Assembly: GCA_018894105.1 (NCBI GenBank)
Contig: CM032124.1
Location: 8,417,501-8,481,500, forward strand
Direction: 5' to 3'
Source: Jacaranda mimosifolia
Taxonomy: Eukaryota; Streptophyta; Magnoliopsida; Lamiales; Bignoniaceae
DNA: 64,000 nucleotides
Below, piece after piece: positions 23,602-36,000 of the stretch; position 1 is the first letter of the stretch; each line of letters begins with the position of its first letter. The position numbers and the translations under genes were made by a program. Below the pieces are notes generated by a model. That model ran no database searches. It was given only the letters and a program-made list of their open reading frames with translations, and had not been told where the DNA came from.

Positions 23602-26600
23602 TTACTGCACACATCTGTAAGACTGAGGAAACAATTTGGACAGCAAAAAATGCTTTCCCTTCATTATTAAGACGAAAATGCCGTAGCAAGGAATGTGCAT
23701 CAATGCCACCGTTGAATACCTGCAGAGTTCAAATTGAAGAGGCAGCCATTAGTTTGTACCATAAACAGAGAGAAGCAAAAACCAGACAGTTTTCAGAACT
23801 AAATATGACCATGTTGTAATACATGTTGACCCTTTCAAATCTTGAAACTTAGAAATTTTTCAAATGTCTTAGTGAACAAAGGGAGGAAAAGGCTGCATAC
23901 CATAATGGAGCATATGAAGATGAGATATCAAGAAAAGGATAAGGCCACCTGTTTCAGAATAGAAGTACTTTTGTGTTACTAATGAAGCAGGAATACGATT
24001 TTTCATGTTAACCAAGAGGATGAAGAAGATGGAGTTTCTACCAAATAGAAACGCAGGCATGGACTATCCACTCGAAAATAACATAAACAGCAGTCCAGAG
24101 GAAGAAGTACCCAATTCGGAACCAAGGGAACCTCTGCAATATTATAGCCGCAATGTCAGAGAAAGAAAAGGGGTTCATCATTATAAGAGCATGAATATGT
24201 GACCAAAGTGTTAGCAGAATCAGCAGAAGGGGCTTAACTCCCACTTACCAAGCAGTTTAAAGCAGTTTCTCCTAGCAGAAAAACAGCATTTATTGAGTGC
24301 ATATTTATAATCAACTGCAAAAAGTGAGTTTGTACAGATTGATCAGAAAGACAGAAGAAGAAGAATAATAATGTCTGAAAATATGAGATGGCAGACTCAG
24401 AAATACTTACAAAATTCAGATTGTAATCTTTGATGGCAAGAAAGGGGACAATTATGAACCAGAAGACTGTGTCTGTCAGCATTACAGCTCCAGCATTCAT
24501 CTTAAAGAACGACAACAGGAAGAAACTGTTAGACATTGCATGTCAAAGGATGTTAGTATCTTTATATCAGCAGGTGTTATCTAAGATTCATTCACCTGGA
24601 AAATGATTTGAAACACATAACCAAAGAATCCAGCTTTTTGGCGAACGTGGTTTTCTTGATTGAGGTTCATGCCTTTTGTGGCACTCGTAGAGGATCCATA
24701 AGATCCACGTTCTGTATCAAAATGCTCGTCATCTCCAGTTTTATTCACATGTTGATAGCATCCTTGCATGGACAGCAAAGATCCAAGCTGCAATATATTT
24801 CAGTGTCAGAAGAAATAGAAAATATGAAATAAATGGTGGGGGTGCAATCAAGCGACCTTGCAGAAAAATCTCAAACTCAAATTCGAGATCAAAATTTATA
24901 TATTGAGCCTGATTTTTTTGAGTTTGAGCATGTCTATGTGGAAGCTCAAACTTGACTTGAGTGAGCTTAATTAAACTTGAGTTTTCAAATAAACTTTGAA
25001 CAAGCTCGAAATCGACTTAAATCAACTTAATTAAGTTTTAATTTTCAAATGAACTTTGAGCTATTAAATCTTGAGCTTGAACTCGAACTCAAATTCAAAC
25101 TCAAAATTATTCATTTATTTAATAAAATGGTAAAAGATTCAAGAACTCAAATTTATAAATTTTAACATTCATTAATTTATAAATCATTATAAACAGCTCA
25201 CCAAAATTACAAATCATTATAAATTTTTATATATTATATATGAATAAAAAATATTAAATTTATATACATATTAACAAGTTAGGGCCTGTTTACTTTGAAG
25301 GATGAGGCAGGATGAAAGCCTACATCCTGTCTCATCCCATGTTTACTTTCAAAGATGAGAGCCTTGTAAAAACATGTTGGCCCGTCACTGTGCGGATTTT
25401 TTGAGTGATGAGCCATTACACATTTGAGACAGGATGGTTTTATCACACCTTTGGCACCACAACTTCAAATAATTCCTGGTTGCGGCGCCAATCAAAAAAT
25501 TTAAAAATAATTAAAACATTAAATATTAAAAATATATTTATATTAAAATAATTAAAAGAAAAGCCAATATATATATAATTTGTATAAAGATGTTGTATTG
25601 GAATAGAGAAAAAATAATTTCTTTATGCTAAACAGAAAAAAGAAGAAATAGTTAAATATTGTATTGACATGGAGAAAAATTAATTTTTTTTATGCTAAAT
25701 AGAAAAATATTTTAACTAGGAATACTTTAATCTTTTATAATTTATCCAAATTTTATAATTCATATTTATGTAAACATTCTCAACACAATAATTCAATTTT
25801 ATCATCCATATCATCCTATAAAGTAAACATTCAATCAAAAATATAAAATTATTCTAATCCTACTCTTCATCCCTCATTTCATCTTATCACATCACATCCC
25901 ATATCATAAAGTAAACGGGCCCTTAGAGTTTAAATGCATGCATCATAAAAGTAAAAATCAAGCTCAATTGAGTTCAATTCAAACTCGAGTCGAGCTAACT
26001 CTGACTCTTTACCAGCCAAAACTCAACTATTTGCACCTTAAGAAAGAAATGTGTTCGGCATATAGACAGTTACTTACCCCGAAATAAATGGTAATCAGTG
26101 TAAAAGTCCACCTGTTCATCAGCAACATCAAACATCGAATGGTAAGATGTCAGTTAAATTTTACAACCTTTAAAGAACCTTTTTAAGCCAATACAAGAAA
26201 GCACAAGTATATAAATAAGGGAAATTTCTGTGAGGAAGAAAAGAGAAGGAAATAGAATTAGCATAACAGAAGATTGAAGAGAGCTCATAAATGCCAAGAA
26301 ATAGAAATTACTTACTGAGTATAGAAGTAAAAAATGCTCCCACCATCAACAGCAACATTCAAGATAAGCATCAGCAGAAGGACAAGGAAAGCAAAAACTC
26401 TGAATGCAAGAAGCCAACCAGGATGGATTGTCCGAAGACACGGTTTCCACACTTCATCCTCGTACAAGATTCCAGCAGGTTCTTGTCCTTGGCTTTCTGA
26501 ACTTCCCTCTTCTGAATTCTGACGACATTCGTGTTTCGATATAAGTATAGACGCAAAAACCATCGACATCAGAACCCATATGGAACAGAGCAAGAATCTC

Positions 26601-26692
26601 CAGTTCAGCCAATAAGATGCAGTTGTTGTATCAACAGTCATGGCTGGCTGCCATGATTTTGTAGATCCTGTTATAAATGCCAAGAAACTCAT
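23602..26692 (-). CDS. Rolling-stone-like multi-pass membrane protein
   Basis: A plant membrane protein of unknown biochemical role, similar to the family annotated as rolling stone-like or transmembrane protein. Minus-strand coding exons: 26692-26316, 26111-26078, 24787-24596, 24500-24411, 24314-24249, 24133-24042, 23948-23901, 23719-23602. All introns are GT-AG and the phases agree, giving 338 residues. Landmarks: ASYWLNWRF at 25-33 before the first membrane segment; LRTIHPGWLL near 86-95; hydrophobic FAFLVLLLMLILNVAV; FYTQWTFTLIT across intron 1; GSLLSMQGCYQH; MNAGAVMLTDTVFWFIIVPF; NMHSINAVFLLGETALN; RFPWFRIGYF; EWIVHACVSIWWPYPFLDIS; and the C-terminal SKLFPQSYRCVQ. I count six or seven membrane segments. 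The first ATG is at 26692; an in-frame alternative at 26641 would remove 17 residues. Intron 2 is swollen by nested MITEs. Confidence 0.92.
24838..26038. mobile_element. Foldback MITE (AGCTCGA-rich), interrupted by a second MITE
   Basis: Ends GGGGTGCAAT at the left and, in reverse complement, AAGGTGCAAATAG at the right. The arms are full of CTCAAACTTGA/TCGAGTCGAGC-type motifs in opposite orientation, a widespread plant foldback repeat. It is split by the MITE at 25282-25922. The target duplication is not evident. The whole unit lies inside intron 2 of the rolling-stone-like gene. Confidence 0.65.
25282..25922. mobile_element. PIF/Harbinger-type MITE nested in another MITE
   Basis: Terminal repeats GGGCCTGTTTACTTTGAAGG and, in reverse complement, GGGCCCGTTTACTTTATGAT. 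Identical TTA duplications lie at 25279-25281 and 25923-25925. A subterminal copy of the GTTTACTTT motif is at about 25341-25352. There is no coding capacity. Confidence 0.85.
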
Positions 26693-28769
26693 TCTCTTGA
26701 TCCAATTCTTTTAGTACCTTTTTTTTTTTTGTCTCAATCTGAGTTCTGAAATAGTCCCGGGTGAAAAAACAATCTTGGTCTGTCCTAAGAACTTGAAAAA
26801 AATCTTTTGAAGGTATGAAAAGAATGCAAAGAATAAGTTCTTGATTATTTCCTTTGATATATATGATGAACAAGAAGAACGCTATAATTTCTGAAGATTT
26901 CCAAAACGTAATTGTTTAACTAAAACTTCACACAAATGTTATGACACTGAAAATATGCATCCAAGAAAGGATCAAATTCTTCTCAAAAAGCAATGTCGTA
27001 AGAAATGCAAATCCCGTAACGGAACTACAGCTGTTATAGCCATATTAATAACACAAACGAGAAAAGACTTGGAAAAAAAAAAACAGAAGAAGTTTAAACA
27101 AATTGGAGCATATGAAATTGAACACCTACATTAACATCTGAAAGAAAGAAAAGATTCCAAACTTTCAGGGCCATTTCCACAGAAAGATTGGGGAAAAAAA
27201 AAATAGCAATATATATATTTATATATGAAAGATGGGAAGAAAAGAATAGTAGTAAGGTTCTTAATTGTAAGCAAAGAAAGGTTGGAATGCTTACAGGGGA
27301 AACCAATACTATGTGGAGGTTTCTAAGAAGAGATGCTTTGCTTCATTGAAAATCTTTAAAAAATCTAAAGAGGAGAGAGAGAAGGGATAAAGAAAAGAAT
27401 GGGGTGCTTTGAGCATAAGCTTCCACTTTTTTGTATTTTTGTTATTCCCATAAGATACTGTAGTAGGGAGTAGGGACTGGTCTAACATCTGCTGTCATAT
27501 ATCCCTATATTCCCATGCAAATATAAAAATTCCCCAAGGCATGTTAAAAATGCAAGAGTTGTCAACTTTTCTTGTACAGTGGCAGCCTTGATTTGAGTCT
27601 TTATGGGGTAAAGAAGGTGGGGGTGGAGGGGGGTCCCATTACTGTTTGCTTATGTAGATTTTGTGTTGGATTGCTTGTATATTCTTTTTTGAACAGATGA
27701 TTTTTATGCTTGCTGTTCTGAACTCCCATTTAAAGGAATAAAGCAGCTGTAAATTGTTCAAAATTTCTCATTTAAAGTCTCTAAATCGTTCAAAATTTCT
27801 CAAATTATTTCAAAATCACCATATAGTATCATTTTTTGAAAATTCAACTCCAATTAGATCATAACAATTTAGTCATATGCACTTAACTAGAAAGACTAAA
27901 AGTAATCACATTGTAAAATTTTTGGCCTATGCCCTATCATCTAATTTATGTCACAATTTAATTACCAATATTATTATAAAAAAAAAAATTCCCTTTTGTT
28001 CTTTCAAAATAGAGATATGAATGATTCATGTGTAAGCTTGGCGCTAGTTTATATAAATCTATGATGGGGTCAAAACATGTCAAGGTTGGGGGTCAGTGTG
28101 GAGATTTTGGTCAAAAACAAATTTGGAACACCTTTTGACACATAGGCCCTCTTTCTTATGTAAAATTGGAAAAGTGGTCCAACTTGGATGACAAGACACT
28201 GATCTCTGTTTCTCCACACCAATTTTTCCCTTCATTTTTCAAGAGATTTGCCTTCTCTTTTCCTTTTAATATTCCAAGGTTGGGAAGTACAAAGCATTGA
28301 CACACAAAAACAATGGAAGAAGTTTAGTATTATTGCTAGAAAATTTAAAGTCTAAAAATGGCAATTAAACTTCGAATTTCGCATCCCATCAACACCTAAA
28401 GAGAAAAATTAATGAAAAAGGTAAAAATCACTAAAATAAATATTACAAGTGATAACAACGATGTTTGGAACGTACAATAGATGACATGTCAAACACATTT
28501 GAACTGATTGAATCCTTTTCATATATTTCAAAAAAATGCATGAGTAATAAAGAAATTAATTTGAAAATTAAAAATTCTTAAAGTAAAAGCATTGTATTGT
28601 TGAAAATTACTTCCTCTCAACATGTTCATATGAAGTGGAACTCCTTCTTTTCTCCCTAAAATGTATATTGTACAAATCATATTAGTTAAAAAAACTCAAC
28701 GAAATCATTGACATAAATTTCCTTTTCTATGCACACATATAGATATGTTTTTAAAAATTTATTACAAAG
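26693..28769. other. Upstream region of the rolling-stone-like gene and spacer
   Basis: Should contain the promoter and 5' untranslated region of the minus-strand gene at 23602-26692, probably with leader introns up to about 27400. A G-rich patch with GGTGGGGGTGGAGGGGGG-like runs lies near 27616-27634. No other gene is seen. Confidence 0.35.
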
Positions 28770-28772
28770 TAA

Positions 28773-29112
28773 GGTTATGTTTGGTTGTGTTTTTTGTTTG
28801 ATTTTATTTTGTATTTTGAGAGAATGAATTATTGTAGAATGTGAAAGTTATTTTTTGGTATTTTTGTTTATATTTTGGGAAAAATATTTTTTATTATAGC
28901 AGTTAAATCAATATATTTTTTGTTGGGTTTTTGGGGGGTGAAAATGAATTTGAGTGATTCTTTTAATATTAAAATAATAATAAAATATAATATATGTATG
29001 TACATATTAAAGAATGTGCATTTTGGAGTGGGACAATGGGGATATATTTGGTTATATTTGTTATGTTTTCCTAAAATAATATTGTTTTGGGAAAACATAA
29101 CCAAACAAATCC
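28773..29112. mobile_element. PIF/Harbinger-type MITE with TAA duplication, family F
   Basis: Terminal repeats GGTTATGTTTGGTTGTGTTT and, in reverse complement, GGATTTGTTTGGTTATGTTT. Flanked by TAA at 28770-28772 and 29113-29115. The open frames across it are chance readings. Confidence 0.8.
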
Positions 29113-29453
29113 TAAATTTCTATGTGTATACCTATGTATATATATACACACACATTAAAATTATAATACAAAAATTATTTCTATATATATAATATACACA
29201 CTCATATCATAACTTAATTTTTTTTACAAATGTAGCGCTTCAAAATTTTCAGAAAATATCTGTCGTCGTGTCAATATAACCATATTTGTCCCCGTACGCC
29301 AGAGGCTAAAGTCGAATTTTGTTACTCAAGATTTTTTGAAAAATCAACTAAAAGACATAGTGAAAAAAAAAAGAAAGAAAAAAAAACATTTCGACATTTT
29401 TATTGGTAGACAAAAACCAATGGCTCCAAAATGATCTGATGTAAATTTGTTAA

Positions 29454-29888
29454 GGTAATGTTTGGATATGAGTTATGTATTTTAGGAAAATGAGTTTTGG
29501 AAGTGGGGTTGGAGAATGTGAAATTTATGTTAGAGAATGTGATATATGTTTGTTTATATTTTGAGAATAGTTAAAAAATTATTTTGAAAAATTTTAATAT
29601 GTTTGTTTATGATTTGAGAGAAGACAAATTCTACTGTAACAATCAAATCAATATTTTTTTGTTGAGATTTTAGGGTGAAAATAAAATTGAGTGATTTTTT
29701 TTATTATTAGAATAATAATAAAATATGTATGATATATCATAATATATGTATGTATATATTAAAAAATTAGAAAGTTTTGAGGATAAGGAAAGATAAAAAA
29801 AGGTTATTTTGAGAAATTTAATTTAATATTTTGGAGATAATTTTTTTATGTTTGGTTACATTTTGACAAATTATAACCAAGCATAGCC
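29454..29888. mobile_element. PIF/Harbinger-type MITE with TAA duplication, family F relative
   Basis: Terminal repeats GGTAATGTTTGGATATGAG and, in reverse complement, GGCTATGCTTGGTTATAAT. Flanked by TAA at 29451-29453 and 29889-29891. The internal TTTGTTGAGATTTTAGGGTG block is shared with 28773-29112 in the same orientation. Confidence 0.75.
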
Positions 29889-29941
29889 TAAGTTATTAAC
29901 ATTAATTAATTCTATTATTAGATAAAACTATCAAATTATTG

Positions 29942-30105
29942 AAAAATAGTTATGGGTGTTGTACCCTCTCTTCCACCGACCACTATAGGAAATATGATGT
30001 AAATTGTATGTACAATTTAAATTTATTTGTCCAAAGCGTGACCCCTAAGTAAAGGGCATCCGCGCTAGGTTTCGTTATACGCAACAACAACAACAACAAC
30101 AGTGC
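29942..30105. repeat. Possible SINE-like fragment ending in (CAA)n
   Basis: A GC-richer stretch with GGTGTTGTACCCTCT and GCGCTAGGTTTCGTTATACG runs into a CAACAACAACAACAACAAC tail near 30083-30101. The tail resembles plant short retroposons, but I cannot place promoter boxes with confidence. Confidence 0.25.
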
Positions 30106-30479
30106 ACATTCCTTATAATTAGGTGGTCATGTCATTTGTCATTTGTCATTTGTCAGTAGTCACGTTAATTTAGCTGGCCTTCTGCCCCATTGACATTAAT
30201 GTCAATGCGCAGCGTACACGCCTAAATATTTAAACCGATTAACTTTTTAGGCTATTTTTTAAATTTTGTTTTGGATGTTTTAGAGGAATGTTTTTCGATT
30301 GTGGGGTTAAAAATGTGTGAAGAATAAAAGGAATATTTAACTTTAATTTCGGGAGAGAATTTTTCTTATTAGGCAAGTCTTTGTCTAATTAGAATATCAT
30401 ATATCAAACTTTTATATTATTGTACATTGTTTTAATAATAAAATAACAATTGAAAATACATATTTACACTAAAAAGATA

Positions 30480-30829
30480 GACTTTGTTTGGTTATGTTTT
30501 CCCAGCATAATATTGTTTTAGGGAAATATAACTAAACATATCTCTATTTTTCTTCAAAACGCACATTATTCAATATATACATACATATATTATATATATT
30601 ATATATTTTTATTATTATTATAATATTAAAATAATCATTCAATTTCATTTTCATCCCCCAAAATTCAATAAAAAAGTATTGATTTAACTACTACAGTAAA
30701 AAAATATTTCCTCAAAAATATAAACAAACATACCAAAAAATAATTTTTACATTCTCCAATAATTCATTCTCCCAAAACACATAATGAACATATAATAAAA
30801 TCAAACAAAAAACATAACCCAACACACCC
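30480..30829. mobile_element. MITE of family F, inverted relative to 28773-29112
   Basis: Left end GACTTTGTTTGGTTATGTTT; right end in reverse complement GGGTGTGTTGGGTTATGTTT. It matches the reverse complement of 28773-29112 through most of its length, for example the AATATTGTTTTAGGG and AATAAAAAAGTATTGATTT blocks. The flanks read ATA on both sides, an imperfect match to the TAA of its relatives. Confidence 0.7.
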
Positions 30830-31998
30830 ATAATGATAGAATGATATATATATATATATATATATAATATTGATGGAATGATTTGAAATGATTAATGTTA
30901 ATAATATTTTAAAATATATATATTTTGAACAAAATATTTTGGAGAATGAAAAAGTAAATTTGTGAAACCAAATATTTATCTGGATTATTTTCTACTAGCC
31001 AAGACTAAGAATATCAGTAATTATGTCTAATGCCAATTTGATAAATTGAAATCAAGAAAAATCTTGAATGCATATATTATAGTTAGGGAAGGAGATTGGA
31101 TAGAATTCAGATCCAACCCCAGCTATACATAAAATTTTAAATAAGTAATTTATTATTAATCATATCAAATTCTCATATCTAAGATATTATCATGGTATTA
31201 TTTTTTCAAAATATTTTTTTAATATTTTTAAAATTACAAAATGGGTCTAATTGATTTAATTTGATAGATCTTAGATGTGAAATAGAACGAGGCTCAGATC
31301 TATAAATATCTTGATGGAGTGGGAGACCGTACCATCTCACATATACAAGGAGTAGATTTAAAATATTAAGTAATGACCAAAACCATCTAAATTATTGTAT
31401 ATATTAGTATAGATATTCATGTGGCAAATATCACCGACGATGTGAAAATTAGTTATATATATATATGTTATGTTATATACACATTAAAGACAAGTTAGAT
31501 TGTATTAAATAAATAAACCGACAAAGTTATTTAAAAGAAACGGAATTGGATAAGAGAAATCTTGCATGGAAAAGCAAGCATCATGAGGGACACCCTTGGA
31601 AAGTTGTGTAACATAAAATTGTAATGATGTTCTCAATCACCTTTGTGTTTGCAAATATTTTAGTTTCTAGTTTTGTTTGCTTGCAGTAATTGGGCCGCCC
31701 TAGATTGAGGGATGCTGCTGCCTTGCCGCTAGTTTTTAGTAATTTAGGATCATATTCTTGGATGTTTAAGGATAGGTGAACAAGTACATATACTTCCTTT
31801 TTTTTTTTCTTTTTTTCTTTTTTAATTTTAATAGCCAACATTAGAGTGAAGATACATAAATAGATTTGTATGTATAGACACTTCGTGCTAGTCCTTTATA
31901 TGATCAATTAAAAATTGTTATGTTTCAAATTCATTATGAAAATGCTCGGGTTTTGCATTTATATATGAGGTCAGAAAATTAATTAACAGCACACCAAC
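30830..31998. other. AT-rich spacer, no gene seen
   Basis: Contains a (TA)n microsatellite at about 30843-30868. Several open frames have no recognisable product. Confidence 0.35.
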
Positions 31999-32238
31999 GG
32001 CCGGTTTGTTTGTTTCTTTGTTTGGTGGGTGTTTCTTTTTTTTTTTTTTTTTTAAATTTTAATTTCATCATTTTCAAAATTTAAAGTGATAGTAAAAATA
32101 AGTTGAAAATAAATTTATATTTGAATCTTATTCGAAAAAAAGTATAGTTAGATAAATTATGCTAGATTTAATAGGTTGTATGTGGAGAGAAATAATAATA
32201 ATGATAATAAAGAAAGAAAATATTATATATATATATAT

Positions 32239-32272
<34 letters not shown>

Positions 32273-32404
32273 TACTGAAAAATGCATGTTGAGAATAAAA
32301 ATAAAAATATGCTATGATCAAAATGTGCAGAAAGTAACGTATTTTAATTTTTAAATATTAAAAAAATATGAAAAAGAAGTTCTGAAAATAAAACCAAACA
32401 AGCC
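31999..32404. mobile_element. Probable MITE with microsatellites inside
   Basis: Left end GGCCGGTTTGTTTGTTTC; right end in reverse complement GGCTTGTTTGGTTTTATTTT, which closely matches the ends of the 5497-5827 MITE. Inside are a T run near 32036-32054, a (TA)n and a (GA)n tract at about 32222-32270. The target duplication is unclear. Confidence 0.5.
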
Positions 32405-33083
32405 AGCGATCCATAATGCTCAAAGATGAGCAATTTTGTTCTTTCTGTTCCATTCATTTCCATTTATAGGTTAGTAATAAGAATTTAAGAAGTAATCATC
32501 GTACGATCAATCAACTCAAACGCCAGGCATACCCATACCGGGCCTATTGCATCTCATCTTAATGGCCAATGGGTGACACCTCGAGTCGAATCTCCAATTC
32601 TCCATGTCCGCTTTGCTCTGCCCAAAACTTGCAACATTAGAACAACCCCAATTTCGAACCTTTTTCCCCATCATAACGAAATCATGATACCAGTCACCAG
32701 TGAGCAGTAAGAGTAGAGTTAGCCATGACAAAGTGAAAAGCTAAGAATTAAGCTGATCCCTCTTCATAATTTGCATAATCATTCCTACATCACAGCTAAC
32801 TTATTAAAAACTAACTGTTAATTCAGAGAAAATGCAGCCAAAGGATAATATTTAATACTTAGTCAAAAATAAGCATACTATCCATACATTCCTATTTTAC
32901 AGTTGATTCCATTTACACATTGAGGACATCAAAAATCAAACACTGATTTGTTGATATGCACAATCAGACTCCTATCTACATTCCTAATAGTGGTAAAGAA
33001 ATTGCTTACACTTAGAATGGCAACATATACAGTACAGTTGAATTGACGCAGCATCTTCTTCTTGTGTTATATGAAGTAGTGTC

Positions 33084-36000
33084 TCAAATAGTATCAGTGT
33101 TGTCTCCAAATGTGGATAGAGCAAAGGGTGCAATAGCCACATTGAATGTTCTGGCGCCTACTGTATCAATGTGCTTCATCTCAAAGTCACCCTCCTAAGC
33201 AAATAAAGTGAACTTCCTTGAGTAAGTTCAACAAACATAGCAATCACACGCCAAAAATACGAAAAAAGAGACAATGTATGCGGTTATCTGATGACCAAAA
33301 CCATGGAAATCCACCTTGAATTGTTTATGTAGAACATAAAATCACATGTATACTTCAACTTCAATTGATGGAACACATTGTCAGAAAAAAATTTCCAGCA
33401 AAGCTTTCCTAAGGACTTAGTCAAGTGGCACAGTAGGTGATAGAAAATATGTATTTATTTCAGAAATAAGGGAGCAGCCCAGTGATATGATCAACAATGT
33501 CATTTTGTGAGGCACACGACGAGTAAAGCCTAGCTAAAAATAGAAAGTTTATATGAAATCCATCTCACCATTCTTCCGGTAGATGTGCTCAAGGGACAAG
33601 CAGATGAATATTCAAAACCCGTTTTGGGAAGTATAACTGGTTGTTCACCTATAACCCCAACACCCCTGATAACAAAGGCGGAAGTTCAATCAGTGGAGAA
33701 AAAAAGTCAACTAATTGTAGCGATGCTGAAAATGTTTACAGGGGTAAACAGTATAAACAGTTTGATCTAGAGACAACAGTAAACAGCAAAATTGAGAACT
33801 TACTGGACGCTCTCAGTTTTTCCATTGGCATCAGTTATGATCCAGTGCCTTCTAAGAAGTTGCACGGGGCGATCTGAGTTGTTGATGATTCTGATCCTAT
33901 ATGCAAAAAAATAAAGGCCTTTCGAAGGCTGACTCCTACCTTCAATGTAGACACTCCTAACTTGAACTCTAATGCCCTGGAAAAGAACAAAATTAGCTAT
34001 GTATCCGGATATGAGTTTTTGGAAAAAAAAAAAAAAAGTAAAAAAAAAAGAAAAAGAAAGAAAGAAAAAAGACAAAGCACACACACGGAAAAAGGATTGC
34101 TCCGGGTATTATTTTCTTCATCCTTAGACTAGCTTAAGGTTAACTTGCTCAGAAAGTCTGGCCTAGCCAAACTTTTAGCTCTTATTCAAGACTATCAGAT
34201 CCAGTGACCACTGTGAAGCAGACACATACTTAAACGCCATACCAAAAGTTCAGTCACTAAAATCTTCTCACCCCACTTTCCACCATGCATGAGATTCATT
34301 ACACAACCAATCCTCTTCAGACTAATGAGATATGTCATCAACCACCTTCTATATCAAACGGCTTAGCATCTTCAGGGTTTTATCCAAGTTGACATGCAGC
34401 TACGCAAGTGGTCAAATTCAATCTCATAACGTCAAGCAATTGACAGCTTGACACTATCAATTTAGTAAGTTGATTTACCTAGTAGTAGTAGGGCTAACAT
34501 CATCCCAAAAAGTAAAGATTTCCTGGATCATAATCTGGATGATGAAACAGAGTGAAAAGCTATGCAAACAATCACATAATTATATATTCCATAGCTTAGA
34601 CAAGTAGATGGTAAAATGGTGCTTAAGAAGTAGTAAAGCAATTGAATTCCCCACAGGATCAAGTCAGAAACATCAATGCGGAAAACTGTGTCCAAGTTAA
34701 AATATGACTTAGTTGATACACGATGCTTGTAATACGTACCAAAGTTGTTGCATCACTTGAGCACTTCAAAAGACAATGAGGAGCAATTTTCCTTAACTCA
34801 TCGCGATACCTAGCTGCATCCTGGAGTTACACGCACATATACAATAACAAAGGGAATCAACAGACATGTTTATTTAGAGGAAATATAAAGCACTGGATAA
34901 ATTGGTTAATGAGGACCAGAGTATCATATATTGTCTGATGTGGAAAGTTAAGAAAACCAGACTTCTTTTTAACATGAATACACAAACTTATACTTTCAAG
35001 ACAGGATTCCGCTGCCAATTGATAAGAATCTTATACAGTACAGATTGTAAATGTTTACAAATGTGGCAGATTTCACCAAAACTAAGATTTAAACCAAGAA
35101 ATTCAAAACCTGAGTTAATCTTCAATTTATTGGATTAGGGAGAGGTGGAAATCTGGTTGTCAAATATTCACAATTTAGTACGAAAGAACATCCCTATAAA
35201 CTCCCAGAAAAGTGAAATTGTCACATTTTGATGCCTTATACTTCAATGGAAAAAACAAGCCCAATTTGTAAGCACTCAACGATGATCAAAAACATTCTTC
35301 TCCCACTCATAATGGTATACTAAACTAAGTTTGCATATGATAGTTTAAATATGGCAATAACCCTTATGTGATATATGCCATTCGTCCAATATACACAGGC
35401 ATCAGTGAAGAACAAACTGAATCACCACAAATTCGTAGTGGAAGATAGTCTTTTAACTATTTGTTAATCCAATTTGTTTACTCAGTGTCCCAGAAACCTC
35501 CAAAATGAAATTTCTGGAAAAAGAATTATTCGATTCATCATAACCTTCAGAAAATCAATAGAAACGGTAGATAAGTAAAAGTTGAAAAAGCATACATACC
35601 TCAAATCTCTCATGTGCAACGGCCTCTTTCAACAATCTCTGAAGGCGCAAAACCGGCTCCTCTTCCTCGAATAGTTTCAATGTATCACGAAGTCTAGCAG
35701 CTTCCTTGTAATCCTAAATCAATTATTGACTTAGCAAAATCAATCTCAAATGAACTGAGCAAGTAAACCAGCCAAAACATTTACAGAAACTATCAGCATA
35801 AATGCACAAGAAACAAATTTACATGATTTTACTTCAAATTTAGTCACTCCTGATAAACTCCTGCTGGACCGCGTGCCATTAGTTGGGCCTATTAATTCAT
35901 CTCAACAGTAATATAATGCTCTTGCAATATAATTTTATCACACAGAATGCTACAACTAACTCCAACCGAAAAATCATACAGTTTCTTCCAAAACTATAGC

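Noticed and set aside
28875..29192. Open frames on both strands, 28868-29192
   Set aside because: They cross the end of a MITE; sequence is AT-rich repeat, not coding.
32516..32731. 71-codon minus-strand frame with a leucine-rich start
   Set aside because: The hydrophobic start uses a TTG; the first ATG in frame gives only about 52 residues without a known motif. It may be part of the ApaG-gene 3' region.
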